From an uncultured Christensenella sp. (GTDB taxonomy: Bacteria > Bacillota > Clostridia > Christensenellales > Borkfalkiaceae): a stretch of DNA of 64,000 nucleotides. Below the pieces are notes generated by a model, which saw only the letters and a list, made by a program, of their open reading frames with translations, did not search any database and had not been told where the DNA came from. How positions within the stretch are numbered: position 1 is the first letter of the stretch; each line of letters starts with the position of its first letter. The DNA is taken from the NCBI GenBank assembly GCA_910578065.1, contig CAJTPB010000003.1:48357-112356 (forward strand), read 5' to 3'. Positions 28,323 through 37,900 of this stretch are shown in pieces. Position numbers and translations under genes: made by a program.

Positions 28323-29837
28323 ATGACGAACGCGTTGCGCGATAAAATAATCGAATCGCTCACGTCTATATTGCCCATCGCGCTTATCGTAATTGCGCTC
28401 AGCATTACGTTTACGCCGTTAAGCACGGGAACGTTTGCGTTGTTTACGGTGGGGGTGGTCCTGCTGATCATCGGCATGGGCTGTTTTACGTTGGGCGCGG
28501 ATATGTCTATGCTCGTCATCGGCGAAAAAGTCGGTTCTACCATCACTCATTCGCGTAAAATTTGGCTGATTGCTTTAATTTCGTTTGTCATCGGTATTAT
28601 CGTAACGGTTGCCGAGCCCGACTTGCAGATTTTGGCGGAACAGGTTTCCGCCGTAAACAACTATCTGTTTATCCTTACCGTTGCGGTCGGCGTGGGCGTA
28701 TTCCTTATGATCGCGATGCTGCGTATCGTTTTCAGGATCAAACTTTCGTATATCATGATCGTTTTTTATGCGGCGGCGTTTATTTTAAGCATCTTCGTTC
28801 CGCACGATTTTTGGGCGGTATCGTTCGACGCGGGCGGCGTTACCACGGGACCCATGACGGTGCCGTTTATCATGTCGCTCGGCGTGGGCGTCGCTTCCAT
28901 TCGAAGCGATAAAAAGGGGCAAGACGATTCGTTCGGTCTTGTCGCACTTTCCAGCGTAGGACCTATTATCGCGGTGCTCGTTCTCGGAATCGTCTTTAAC
29001 GTTTCCGACGTGCCGTACGAAATGACCGTCGTAGAAGAGGTCGTCAATACGCAGGGCGTGCTATTTTGTTATTTGCACGGATTCGGCAAATACGCGTTGG
29101 AAGTGCTTATTGCAATCAGTCCGATTTTGATTTTCTTTTTGCTGTTTCAGCTTTCTACGCGCGCTTTCCGCAAACGGCAGATCGTGCGTATCCTGTTCGG
29201 TTTTTTATATACCGTCGTCGGTTTGATGCTCTTTCTTACGGGCGCAAACGTGGGCTTTATGCCCGTCGGTATGGAAATCGGGCAATCGCTTGCCGATCTT
29301 TGGGGCGGTTGGCTGTTGATTCCCGTCGGAATGCTGATCGGCTATTTCGTCGTTGCGGCAGAACCTGCCGTGCACGTGCTCAACAAGCAAGTGGAGCGCA
29401 TGTCGGCGGGGGCGATCAGCTCTTCCGCCATGAAAAAAGGGCTTTGCATCGGCGTTTGCATTTCTATCGGGCTTGCTATGACGCGAATTTTAACGGGAAT
29501 CGATATCATGTACATTTTGATTCCCGGTTACGTGATTGCCCTTGCGCTTACCTTTTTTACTCCGCCGCTGTTTACGGGTATCGCGTTCGACTCGGGCGGC
29601 GTGGCAAGCGGCGCAATGGTTTCTTCGTTCGTGCTTCCCATGGCAATCGGCGCATGCTATGCGTTAAACGGCGCGGAAGCAATCATGACGCAGGCGTTCG
29701 GTTGCGTCGCGTTCGTCGCGCTTACGCCGCTTATCTCTATACAGATACTCGGAATCAATTATAAACGGAAAACAAGCAAGATCAAGCGCAACTTCCTTAA
29801 TGTAGAGGACAGAATTTTGGAATACGAGGTGGACTGA
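28323..29837 (+). CDS. DUF1538 membrane protein, two-repeat
   Basis: This 504-aa integral membrane protein has about 12-14 hydrophobic segments and two homologous halves. Each half carries a conserved Asp/Gly signature, VSFDAGGVTTGPMTVPF (about 175) and AFDSGGVASGAMVSSF (about 425). This duplicated DUF1538 layout looks like a transporter with an inverted or tandem repeat. GGAGGA lies just before the ATG. The stop is one base from the start of a P-II-like gene, so the pair should be co-regulated. Substrate unknown. Confidence 0.88.
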   Translation: MTNALRDKIIESLTSILPIALIVIALSITFTPLSTGTFALFTVGVVLLIIGMGCFTLGADMSMLVIGEKVGSTITHSRKIWLIALISFVIGIIVTVAEPDLQILAEQVSAVNNYLFILTVAVGVGVFLMIAMLRIVFRIKLSYIMIVFYAAAFILSIFVPHDFWAVSFDAGGVTTGPMTVPFIMSLGVGVASIRSDKKGQDDSFGLVALSSVGPIIAVLVLGIVFNVSDVPYEMTVVEEVVNTQGVLFCYLHGFGKYALEVLIAISPILIFFLLFQLSTRAFRKRQIVRILFGFLYTVVGLMLFLTGANVGFMPVGMEIGQSLADLWGGWLLIPVGMLIGYFVVAAEPAVHVLNKQVERMSAGAISSSAMKKGLCIGVCISIGLAMTRILTGIDIMYILIPGYVIALALTFFTPPLFTGIAFDSGGVASGAMVSSFVLPMAIGACYALNGAEAIMTQAFGCVAFVALTPLISIQILGINYKRKTSKIKRNFLNVEDRILEYEVD

Positions 29838-29838
29838 T

Positions 29839-30636
29839 ATGGCGGAAAGAAAAAACGCCGTAAAAAAGAAAACGGAAGGGGAAAAAAGCACGGTAAAATC
29901 CGCGCGCGGCGCGCGCAGGCAAAATCGCGCCAAAGCGCTTATCAGTATTCTGAATGCGGGCGACGACGTGCGCTTGACCGAAATATTAAACGATTTTTCC
30001 GTTGCGTTATCCTTTTCTTTTCCCGGAACGGGTACGGCGCGAACGACGGTGCTCGACTATCTCGGAATCGGTACGACGGAAAAGGACGTTTTGATCGCGC
30101 TCATTCCCGAAAGCGACGAACTTGCGATCTTGCGGGAAATTCAAACAAAAATGTCGTTATATTTAGTGGGCAGGGGAATATCGTTTACGTTGCCGCTGTC
30201 GGCAATATCGGAAATCATCGCAAACGGCATTACGGGCGCGGCGGCAGAAAAAAATTCGGACGGGAGAAATCTTATGAAAGACGATCACAGAAAATACGAT
30301 TTGATCGTTGCGGCGGTCGCAGCGGGCAGCGTAGACGAAGCGATGGAGGCGGCGCGCAGCGCAGGCGCGGCGGGCGGAACGATCATCCGTTCCCGTTCGG
30401 TCAACAATGCCAAGGCAGAGCAGTTTATCGGAATTTCTCTGCAACAGGAACAGGAAATTTTGTTGATTCTTTCCAAGCGCGAGGGAAAAACCGCCATCAT
30501 GCAGGCGATTTCCGAAAGCGCGGGGTTAAAAACGGAAGCGGGCGGCGTGCTGTTTTCCCTACCCGTAGACAGAACGGTGGGCATCGGCTCAACGGGGGGA
30601 GAAGCGGATGCCGACGGGCAGGAGGAAAAAAAGTAA
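29839..30636 (+). CDS. P-II-like signalling protein, two domains
   Basis: This 265-aa protein has a basic N-terminal tail (about 1-30) and two ferredoxin-like regions. The second (about 150-250) has AAVAAGSVDEAMEAARSAGAAGGTIIRSRS and the late KREGKTAIMQAIS, recognisable as P-II. The first (about 33-130) is more divergent. P-II proteins bind nucleotides or small effectors and gate membrane partners, here presumably the DUF1538 protein encoded just upstream. Confidence 0.75.
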   Translation: MAERKNAVKKKTEGEKSTVKSARGARRQNRAKALISILNAGDDVRLTEILNDFSVALSFSFPGTGTARTTVLDYLGIGTTEKDVLIALIPESDELAILREIQTKMSLYLVGRGISFTLPLSAISEIIANGITGAAAEKNSDGRNLMKDDHRKYDLIVAAVAAGSVDEAMEAARSAGAAGGTIIRSRSVNNAKAEQFIGISLQQEQEILLILSKREGKTAIMQAISESAGLKTEAGGVLFSLPVDRTVGIGSTGGEADADGQEEKK

Positions 30637-31332
30637 ATGGCGCAAAAGCGGATCATTGCGATCGGCGGGGGCGATATTCGCGTAAAAGATAAAACTGCGC
30701 TTGCGATCGAAGCGTATATCGCGGAAGAAGCCAAAAAGCATGCGGATGAAAACCGCGCTTGCGGTTTGTTTATTCCCACGGCGAGCCACGACTGCATGCC
30801 GTATTATAATACCTTTCATAAAGTTTATACGGGCGTTTTCGGGTTAAAAACGGACGTCGCGCTTACCCTAAATCGGGAAGTCGATTTAGAAAAAATGCGC
30901 GGGAAATTCGAAAAGGCGGATTTTATATATGTTGGCGGCGGCAATACCGTTTTTATGTTGGAAAGTTGGAAGCAAACGGGGCTTTTATCGTTGATAAAAG
31001 ATGCTTACGAGCGCGGCGTTTTGCTTTGCGGACTTTCGGCGGGGGCGATCTGTTGGTTCGAAGAAATGTATTCCGATTCGGTTGTAGAAGGGGATTACGC
31101 CATGTATAAAGGGCTCGGCTGGGTACGCGGAAAAATTTCTCCGCATTATAACGAAAGAATGCTTGACTTTGACGAAATCGTATTGTATAATAGATTCCGC
31201 GCTTGGGGTATTGAAAACGATGCCGCTTTGGAAATCGTAAACGGAGAACCGATTCGCAGTTTATCTTGCGGCGGAAAAGTTTATTTGTTAGACGGTACTT
31301 CGGGCGAAAGAGTAGAAAAAAGAGAATTTTAA
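30637..31332 (+). CDS. Peptidase E-like S51 family protein
   Basis: This 231-aa protein has a class I glutamine-amidotransferase-like fold with the S51 nucleophile Ser in CGLSAGAICWF and the YVGGGNTVFML strand. Such enzymes release N-terminal Asp from dipeptides or related substrates. The gene starts right after the P-II stop. A vegetative promoter for the downstream tRNA lies inside its 3' part. Confidence 0.85.
   Translation: MAQKRIIAIGGGDIRVKDKTALAIEAYIAEEAKKHADENRACGLFIPTASHDCMPYYNTFHKVYTGVFGLKTDVALTLNREVDLEKMRGKFEKADFIYVGGGNTVFMLESWKQTGLLSLIKDAYERGVLLCGLSAGAICWFEEMYSDSVVEGDYAMYKGLGWVRGKISPHYNERMLDFDEIVLYNRFRAWGIENDAALEIVNGEPIRSLSCGGKVYLLDGTSGERVEKREF
31163..31191 (+). promoter_or_regulatory. 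Promoter inside the S51 gene, upstream of tRNA-Leu
   Basis: TTGACT (31163-31168), a 17-base spacer and TATAAT (31186-31191) lie in the 3' part of the peptidase gene. The predicted transcript would start about 150 bases before tRNA-Leu, so this probably drives the tRNA independently of the long operon. Confidence 0.65.
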
Positions 31333-31344
31333 AATTCTTTTTAT

Positions 31345-31427
31345 GCGGATGTGGCGAAACTGGCAGACGCGCAGGTTTCAGGTTCCTGTGGGAGACCATA
31401 TGGGTTCGAGTCCCTTCATCCGCACCA
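31345..31427 (+). tRNA. tRNA-Leu (CAG)
   Basis: The acceptor strands GCGGATG and CATCCGC pair, with discriminator A at 31424 and an encoded CCA to 31427. The D-arm holds TGGCAGAC, the anticodon loop is TTCAGGT (CAG), a class II variable arm is TGG-GAGA-CCA, and the T-loop is TTCGAGT. The base pair closing the anticodon loop and one T-stem pair are T-T mismatches, but the cloverleaf is otherwise sound. Confidence 0.93.
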
Positions 31428-31455
31428 TAACAGGGGTATACGAACACCCAGATAG

Positions 31456-31477
31456 AGAAACCGAGTTTTCGGTTTCT
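31456..31477 (+). terminator. Rho-independent terminator after tRNA-Leu
   Basis: GAAACCGA and TCGGTTTC pair around GTTT and are followed by CTTTTTCTTTT. It lies 29 bases after the tRNA and should end the tRNA transcript. Confidence 0.85.
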
Positions 31478-31617
31478 TTTTCTTTTGCGCTGTTTTCGTC
31501 TTCGCCGCCGTTTCCGTTGGGGGAATCGGGAAAAATCAAGTTCAAAAGCAGTTCGTTCTTTTGTCCGCTTTTTAGATTTTGTAAACGTTAATTTTTAATT
31601 AAGTAGATAGGTAATAA

Positions 31618-31922
31618 ATGAACAAATATGTAGTATGTCCCGGCTGCTAGTATAAGTTGTTCAAGTTGGGCGAAGCATCATACCGTTGGCGGAATGACGA
31701 GCCGTCTAGGTTGAGGGAAGAAATATATTTAATACACTTGGACTTGTTACAGCAAGAAAACTTAATCATTGGCGGGAAACGCGGCGACACACCTCGCTGT
31801 ACTATATAATCAAAAACGCCATAGACTTTGAGAATAAATTTGTCGATACGCTTGCAATCATTATACGGCGAGAGAATATAGGGCATGTGCGTAAAGTGTA
31901 CCGACCGACGGGGCTTTTATAA
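31618..31922 (+). pseudogene. Decayed zinc-ribbon gene (in-frame TAG and frameshift)
   Basis: An ATG at 31618 opens MNKYVVCPGC, then an in-frame TAG, then a good-looking frame (YKLFKLGEASYRWRN...REEIYLIHLDLL) up to about residue 60. After a frame change near 31795 the coding look continues as LYYIIKNAIDFENKFVDTLAII...VRKVYRPTG and ends at TAA 31920-31922. This looks like one small gene of about 100 codons with two lesions. I do not recognise the family beyond the N-terminal CPGC knuckle. The remaining bases of 31478-31945 hold nothing else I can support. Confidence 0.4.
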
Positions 31923-31945
31923 AGAAAAAGCGGCAGAACGGCGGA

Positions 31946-34042
31946 TTACGCCTTTAACAGAGAGAGATAGAATGTCGTGCCGCTGCCGCCCGTTTCGTAA
32001 GTAAGTTCGCCGTTCATACTTTCGATGATGTTCTTGCAAATGTAAAGCCCTATGCCGCCCGTATCGCTGTCGTTTTCGGAAACGTAAGGTTTGAAAATAT
32101 CCAAACTCTCGTCAATGCCTTTGCCGTTATCGCTAACGCAAAGCACGACCCTATTTTTATCCGTTTTAACCGTTAACGTTATCGCAGAACAGTTTGCATG
32201 TTCGATTGCGTTGATGATAATATTCGAAACGACGTTTTCGATCCCCTTGGGTTTAACGAACGCTTTAACGGGCGCATCTGCCGTATTTTTTAAAATAATG
32301 CCGTTGGCGTTGCAGTCGAATTCGTGATATTTATACAAAAGGGCGCACAGCTCAGACATATCGATAACCTGCGACGGCTCCGCCAAATAATTGAGTTTAG
32401 CGTATGCCGCAATTTCGGAAAGATTGTTGATTACGCGCTCGGCGTCCTGTTTTATAATACGAATCGTTTTGATTTGCTCGGCATTCTTTTCGCGCCCGAT
32501 CGCGGTATCGCACAGCGCAACGGCGGAAGAGAGGGGCTTTTTCATATCGTGAGAAACAAATTGCAACAGATTATCCCGTTCGGCGATAACCGCTTTTATA
32601 TCTTTTACCTGCCGTTCAACTTCTTTATGCAAGTTATCGGTCAGATAATTGTTAGACTTTTTCATATCGACAAACACGATAAACACGCTGATAAAAGTGA
32701 TGACCGCAGTTACAGCGCACAGCCAAAACAGCGGATTGATCTGCGCGGGGAAGATATGCGGCAAGAACAGCGAAGAAATGATCGATACCGCTATAATAGT
32801 CCCGCATACCGATTGTAAAACGCCGTGATCGTCTTTTTTGCGGAATAGGGCAAACGCAAGGAACGCAGAGAGCACAACCGCGCCGATCCCTTTTATAACA
32901 GTGCAGACGATACCCATTGCGCTTGCCGCGCCGGATGGGATGAACGGGCGGATAAACGCGAACAGCGCGCCGATCGCGGAAAGAATGACAAAGATATATT
33001 TTGCGGGAAATTTTCCGAAATTCCTGCCGAGAGCAAGTTGCGCCCCGCCGAGGATGATAAAGGGCATGGTAAGCGATAACGCCGTCCAAAGCAGAGGCGA
33101 CCCCGTAACGCCGTTTAAAAAGAAGCGGCATAATAAAAGTACGGTTATTCCGAGTACCCACACGATAGCCGACGTAAATTTTTTCGAGCGTTCGAGGGCT
33201 GAAAGCGCGACGAGCACGGCGAACACCACGGCAGAGAGAATGGCAAACGAAATCAAAAGATTGTCGGATGTTTGGTTTACGCCCTTGACTGCGTTTTCCG
33301 TGCCGATAAGCGGATAATCGGCAATAGCGGAAAACGCACCGCCCGTCGATTGATAATGAATGGTTATGATCTGAGCGGAATTTAATTGATCGTCCAAAGC
33401 GTTGCGCCGCGTATAAAAGGTAAGATCGATTGTGGTTTTACCCGTTTCGGCTGAAAACCGATCTGTTTTTTTGTCGTAGTTAGTGTTAAAATCGGTAAAG
33501 TCGTAGTTTTCGATTTCACCGTAACGCGCAACAAGATTTACTTTTTGGTATACGTTTGCGGCGCTGAATACTGCGGGCAGCGAAAGAGTAAAATGCCAGT
33601 AATCGCCCAGTTTGTGCGGGGATAGCTTTTGGGATTGTTCATAAAAATCTTCCGCATACGGGTCAAGGTTCATTACGGCTAAAATAAGCGTTCCTTTTTC
33701 GGCAAATTTGAAGGGCTTCGTCAAGTCGACGATCTGTATCTCTTCGCTGAGATTTGCCGGCGAGATAAAGCGGTCGGGAACGTAATTGATTTTCGTCAGC
33801 CTGCCTAAATCGGTCAAATCGTTTATGCGCACGGCGGTTAGGTGCGTTCCGATTTCCGCCGTTATCTTATCCCCCGAGTATGTGCCGTCTGCCAACCATC
33901 CGCGAACGTATGTAACGTCGCCCGTTGTCTGCGGCACGGCGGCAATTTTCGGCGCGAAAAAAAAGAGCGTAATAATAAACAAAGCTGAAAATACGGCGCA
34001 GGATATAACCGTTATTATTTTTTTAAGATAGCGACTAATCAT
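31946..34042 (-). CDS. Sensor histidine kinase with 7TM-type membrane region
   Basis: This 698-aa membrane kinase has an N-terminal membrane segment (about 10-33), a roughly 220-residue extracellular domain, about seven transmembrane segments (about 265-480) and a cytoplasmic kinase. The H-box is FVSHDMKKPLSS, the N-box NIIINAIEHA, G1 SDNGKGID and G2 GGIGLYICKN. The layout is like 7TM-DISM sensors. It overlaps the response-regulator gene by eight bases. Its divergent neighbour is a large surface protein gene, a reasonable target. Confidence 0.88.
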   Translation of the reverse strand: MISRYLKKIITVISCAVFSALFIITLFFFAPKIAAVPQTTGDVTYVRGWLADGTYSGDKITAEIGTHLTAVRINDLTDLGRLTKINYVPDRFISPANLSEEIQIVDLTKPFKFAEKGTLILAVMNLDPYAEDFYEQSQKLSPHKLGDYWHFTLSLPAVFSAANVYQKVNLVARYGEIENYDFTDFNTNYDKKTDRFSAETGKTTIDLTFYTRRNALDDQLNSAQIITIHYQSTGGAFSAIADYPLIGTENAVKGVNQTSDNLLISFAILSAVVFAVLVALSALERSKKFTSAIVWVLGITVLLLCRFFLNGVTGSPLLWTALSLTMPFIILGGAQLALGRNFGKFPAKYIFVILSAIGALFAFIRPFIPSGAASAMGIVCTVIKGIGAVVLSAFLAFALFRKKDDHGVLQSVCGTIIAVSIISSLFLPHIFPAQINPLFWLCAVTAVITFISVFIVFVDMKKSNNYLTDNLHKEVERQVKDIKAVIAERDNLLQFVSHDMKKPLSSAVALCDTAIGREKNAEQIKTIRIIKQDAERVINNLSEIAAYAKLNYLAEPSQVIDMSELCALLYKYHEFDCNANGIILKNTADAPVKAFVKPKGIENVVSNIIINAIEHANCSAITLTVKTDKNRVVLCVSDNGKGIDESLDIFKPYVSENDSDTGGIGLYICKNIIESMNGELTYETGGSGTTFYLSLLKA

Positions 34043-34712
34043 TTTTACCGCCTATAAAAGCATAGCCTTTTCCGAACTTGGTGGTAAGAAGCGCGGCGCA
34101 TTCGTCGGATACGGCAAGCAGTTTTTTACGTAAATTGGATAAGTGCTTTTTTATGGTTTCGGTGTTTAAGTGCGGCATTTTCCATACCTGTTCGTAAATT
34201 TCGTTTGAGTTAAAATAAACGCCTGCGTTCTGCATTAAAAAAGTTAAAATATTGAACTCGCTCGAAGTGAAATCCAGAACGGTATTTTTGTATACTGCCG
34301 TGCGGCTTTGAACATTAAGCGTAAGTCCGCCCGAAGATAAATTCGCTTTGCCGTTGGGTAAAAGCCGTAACGACATTTTCGCTTCGATCACCTGCGGCGA
34401 GCAAGGTTTTACGATATAATCTGCCGCGCCCGCGCTTAACCCGTCTATCACGTTTTCGTCCGTTCCCAAATCGGAAAGTATGATAACGGGCGTACGCCTT
34501 AAATAACGCAAAAGCTCGATGCCGTTTCCGTCGGGCAAAATCAGATCCAAAAGCGTAATATCGTACTCGTTTTCGGCGCAAGCGGAAATCGCACTCTTTA
34601 AGGTAGGGCAAGCCGTAACCTTATTCATTGCCGAAAAATATTCGGTTAAGGAATTGCGCAGCTTGTCGCCGTCTTCGACGATCAAAATGTTTTTAAACAT
34701 TACTTTATTCAT
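34035..34712 (-). CDS. OmpR-family response regulator
   Basis: This 225-aa two-component regulator has a receiver domain (LIVEDGDKL acid pair, phospho-acceptor Asp in LLDLILPDG, Lys in IVKPCSP) and a winged-helix DNA-binding domain (FTSSEFNILTFL, ETIKKHLSNLRKKL). The annotated start at 34712 lies only seven bases after the -10 box, so translation may be leaderless; a second ATG at 34700 would give a start of MFKNILIVED, also typical. Confidence 0.88.
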   Translation of the reverse strand: MNKVMFKNILIVEDGDKLRNSLTEYFSAMNKVTACPTLKSAISACAENEYDITLLDLILPDGNGIELLRYLRRTPVIILSDLGTDENVIDGLSAGAADYIVKPCSPQVIEAKMSLRLLPNGKANLSSGGLTLNVQSRTAVYKNTVLDFTSSEFNILTFLMQNAGVYFNSNEIYEQVWKMPHLNTETIKKHLSNLRKKLLAVSDECAALLTTKFGKGYAFIGGKND

Positions 34713-34719
34713 CGGTATT

Positions 34720-34747
34720 ATTATAACACATTACGCCTTAAAAAACA
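34720..34747 (-). promoter_or_regulatory. Promoter of the two-component operon
   Basis: On the minus strand TTGTTT (34742-34747), a 16-base spacer and TATAAT (34720-34725) lie seven bases before the start codon of the regulator. Confidence 0.65.
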
Positions 34748-34760
34748 ATCTATATAAAAT

Positions 34761-34777
34761 CGTGAAGAAAGTGTGAA
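34761..34777. promoter_or_regulatory. Direct repeat typical of an OmpR/PhoB-type binding site
   Basis: GTGAAG occurs at 34761-34766 and 34772-34777, an 11-base period. OmpR-family dimers bind tandem half-sites at this spacing. It sits just upstream of the regulator promoter and between it and the divergent surface-protein gene, so autoregulation or control of both genes is possible. Confidence 0.45.
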
Positions 34778-34850
34778 GATTCGTTATAAACGCCCTTTAA
34801 CCGTTCCTTAAAATGAAATAGTTTGCTACAATATAAGCACAAAACTTAAA

Positions 34851-34896
34851 AAGCCCCCCGCGGGGGGCTTTACGCTTTCCTTGCGGAAAGCGTAAA
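34851..34896 (+). promoter_or_regulatory. Two tandem leader hairpins before the surface-protein gene
   Basis: AAGCCCCCCG/CGGGGGGCTT (34851-34870) is a perfect palindrome. It is followed at once by TTTACGCTTTCC (34869-34880) pairing with GGAAAGCGTAAA (34885-34896). On the plus strand neither has a T tract; on the minus strand the first is followed by TTTTTAA and could terminate. They may insulate the divergent units or shape the leader of the surface-protein mRNA. Confidence 0.5.
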
Positions 34897-34917
34897 AAAA
34901 TTTGTAAGAGGTGTAGT

Positions 34918-37900
34918 ATGTTTTTCAGAATCAAAAAACATGTAATTTGCGTGATCGCCTTTCTTTTTTTAACGCTTCTCGGCGTTATCGGAGCGGTAAC
35001 TTTTACACAAGAAAAACAAACGGCGTTCGCGACGGTGATGGAGAACGGCAATTTCCGCGTATATGACGGAAGCGGCGCTTTTCATAGCGGTTACGAGGAT
35101 ATCTCTTCCGCGTGGGGAGCGGCGATGTCTCTGTCTTTTAAACAAGTAAACGATAAAGTTAAGACGGCTACCGTTAAAATGTTTGCGGATGCCGAGGTTG
35201 CGGATACGCTGGATATATACAGCGCGAACTTTACCGTAGCGCTCGACCTCAACGGGCATAAACTTTCTATAAGCACCAAAGGGGAAAGCGTTATCAACAG
35301 CAGCGGAACGTTTACGTTATTAGACAGCGATCCGACCGCAACGAATAGCATAATAAGCTACGCAAGGGGAAATACGCCGCAGACCGTTGAAATTTCGGGC
35401 GGCGTGATAACGGGAGCAACCGGAAACTCGGCGGTGTTAATCAACGGCGGAGCATTCAATATGCAAGGCGGTACGGTTGCGGGTAACGTTATAACTTACA
35501 AATGGGGAGGGGCGGTTAACCCGGGCGTTGTTTTTACCATGACGGGCGGAGCCATTACCGAAAACGTAAACACCGCAGGGGGCGTGGGCGGCATGCACGT
35601 TCAGGGGGTTTCCGTTAAATTATCGGGAGCGATAAAAATAGACGGAAACACAAGCTGCACGAATATCAACGACAGCGAAAGAGCGGAAGGCAATTTCGGT
35701 TTCGATTATAATGCAAAGATAGTAGTAAACGGCGCTTTGAACGACGGCGCGGGGAACAATGCGCGGATAGGCTTAACTTTAATGGATGATTACGCCCAAT
35801 TTGGTGCCACTATCAGCCGAGATTACAAAACGTACCACGAGGGCGAAGCGGCGGATAAGTATTTTTATTCGGACAACTACCAAAAGTGCCCGCAAATAGA
35901 TTATTACGGAGGCGAGGTGGTTTTCAGCGGACATAGCGGTTTTAAAAATTATGAGAACGAGGGCGACAAACATTCCGCGGTTTGCAATAATTGCGGCGTG
36001 AGGATTACTTCCGAACACAGTTTTTCCTCGTCGGGCAAGTGCGCATGCAGTGCGCAGGCGGCGGCGTCTGTCGGTAATTCTTTCTATACCGATATCGAAC
36101 AGGCTTGGGCGGCGGCAAAAACGGCGGGCACGGCAACGATAAAAATGTTCGACGACGCGTCGCTGATAAGCAATCTTTTCGTCTCCCAAAATGAAAACAC
36201 AAACATTACTCTCGACTTGAACGGTCATACCGTTACGGGAACAAGCGGAAATATCGTATTTAATATTAACTCCGGAAATACGTTTATTCTGAAAGACAGC
36301 GCGGGCGGCGGCAAAATTACGTGCGGCAACAATGGTGTATATGTAGGCGTAAACGCAACATTCACTATGGAAGGCGGTGAAATTTCGGGTAACGGAAATA
36401 ATGATACTTATAGCGGCGGAGGCGTATCGAATGATGGTACGTTCACTATGAACGGCGGCGTGATTTCAGGCAATACAGCTGAACAAGGCGGAGGCGTATC
36501 GAATGGCGGTACGTTCACAATGAACGGCGGTACGATAAAGGGAAATGCCGCGGTAAACTCGGGTGGCGGCGTGTGCGTAAAAGACGGTGGTAAGTTCAAT
36601 GTTTCGGGTATCGTACAAATTTTCGAAAATACAGTCGATAACAAAGCTAATAACGTTCAATTTTTATCTATCCAAACGATAACCGTTGTCGGCAATCTTG
36701 ATTCAAACGCAACCATAGGCGTTTATATGGAAAGCGCGGGGAACGCAGCAACGGGGTACAGCCAAAGCGAGGATCCGACAGATTATTTTGTTTCGGACAA
36801 CGATAAATTAAATTGTATTTATAACGATAACGGCACAGTGAAATTTGCGGAACACGATTTTGCAAACGGCACATATCAGTGTACCGCAGAAGAACATTGG
36901 AAAGTTTGTGCAAATTGCGACGTGCAGGACGAAAGCAATAAAACGGCCCACGGCGGCGGCACGGCAACTTGTACCCAAAAAGCCGTCTGCTCCGTCTGCA
37001 ACAGCGAGTACGGGGTGCTTACCGCGCACGTTGCGGGAGCTGCGGTACAGGAAAACTTAGTAGACGCTACCTGTGTGCAAAAAGGTTCTTACGACGAGAT
37101 AACATACTGCGTTGGGTGCGGCGCAGAATTGAGCAGAACAGAAAAGACGATCGAAAAACGCGCGCACACTTACGGGAACTGGGAAATTACGCTCGACGCC
37201 ACCTGCTCGGCGCAGGGTAGCAAAAAACACGGTTGCACTGCTTGCAATCACGAAGAAACCCAAGCGATCGCGATAGACGCTGACGCCCATTCCTTCAGCG
37301 AGTGGACGGAAAGCGAACGCGCCGACTGTACGCACAAGGGCGAAGAAACGCGCGTGTGCGCTTACAACATCGGGCATAAGCAAACGCGCGAAACGGATGC
37401 GCTGGGTCACACTTGGGGGCCCGATTCGGTGCGCGTAGAGCCCACCTGTACGACAGACGGATCGGTTACGGGTACTTGTACGGTTTGCAACGAAACCGAT
37501 ATCGAGATTTTGGTTAAACTCGGTCATGATCTCGTACAGCACGAAGCGCAAGCGGCAACCTGCACGCAAATCGGCTGGAACGCATACGAAAGCTGTTCCC
37601 GTTGCGAACATACCACATATGCGGAAATCGCGGCGCTCAGGCACGATTTTTCAACCGAATTTACGTTAGACAAGGCGGCATCCTGTACAGAAAAGGGAAG
37701 CAAATCAAAACATTGCACCCGTTGCGAAGAAAAGACGGAAGTAACCGAAATTCCGCTTAGCTCCCATACGTTGTCGCACGTCGACAGGGCGGAAGCGACG
37801 GTAACGGCAAACGGAAATATCGCGCATTGGGCGTGTGCGGTCTGCGAAAAGAAATTCTCGGACGAAAACGCAGTAAACGAAATCGAAAACGTTATAATCC

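Noticed and set aside
31647..31886. 79-codon minus-strand frame
   Set aside because: It is antisense of the decayed zinc-ribbon gene; the plus-strand reading looks more protein-like.
36361..36600. Repeats considered as a CRISPR array
   Set aside because: The units are in-frame coding repeats of a beta-helix protein without spacers.
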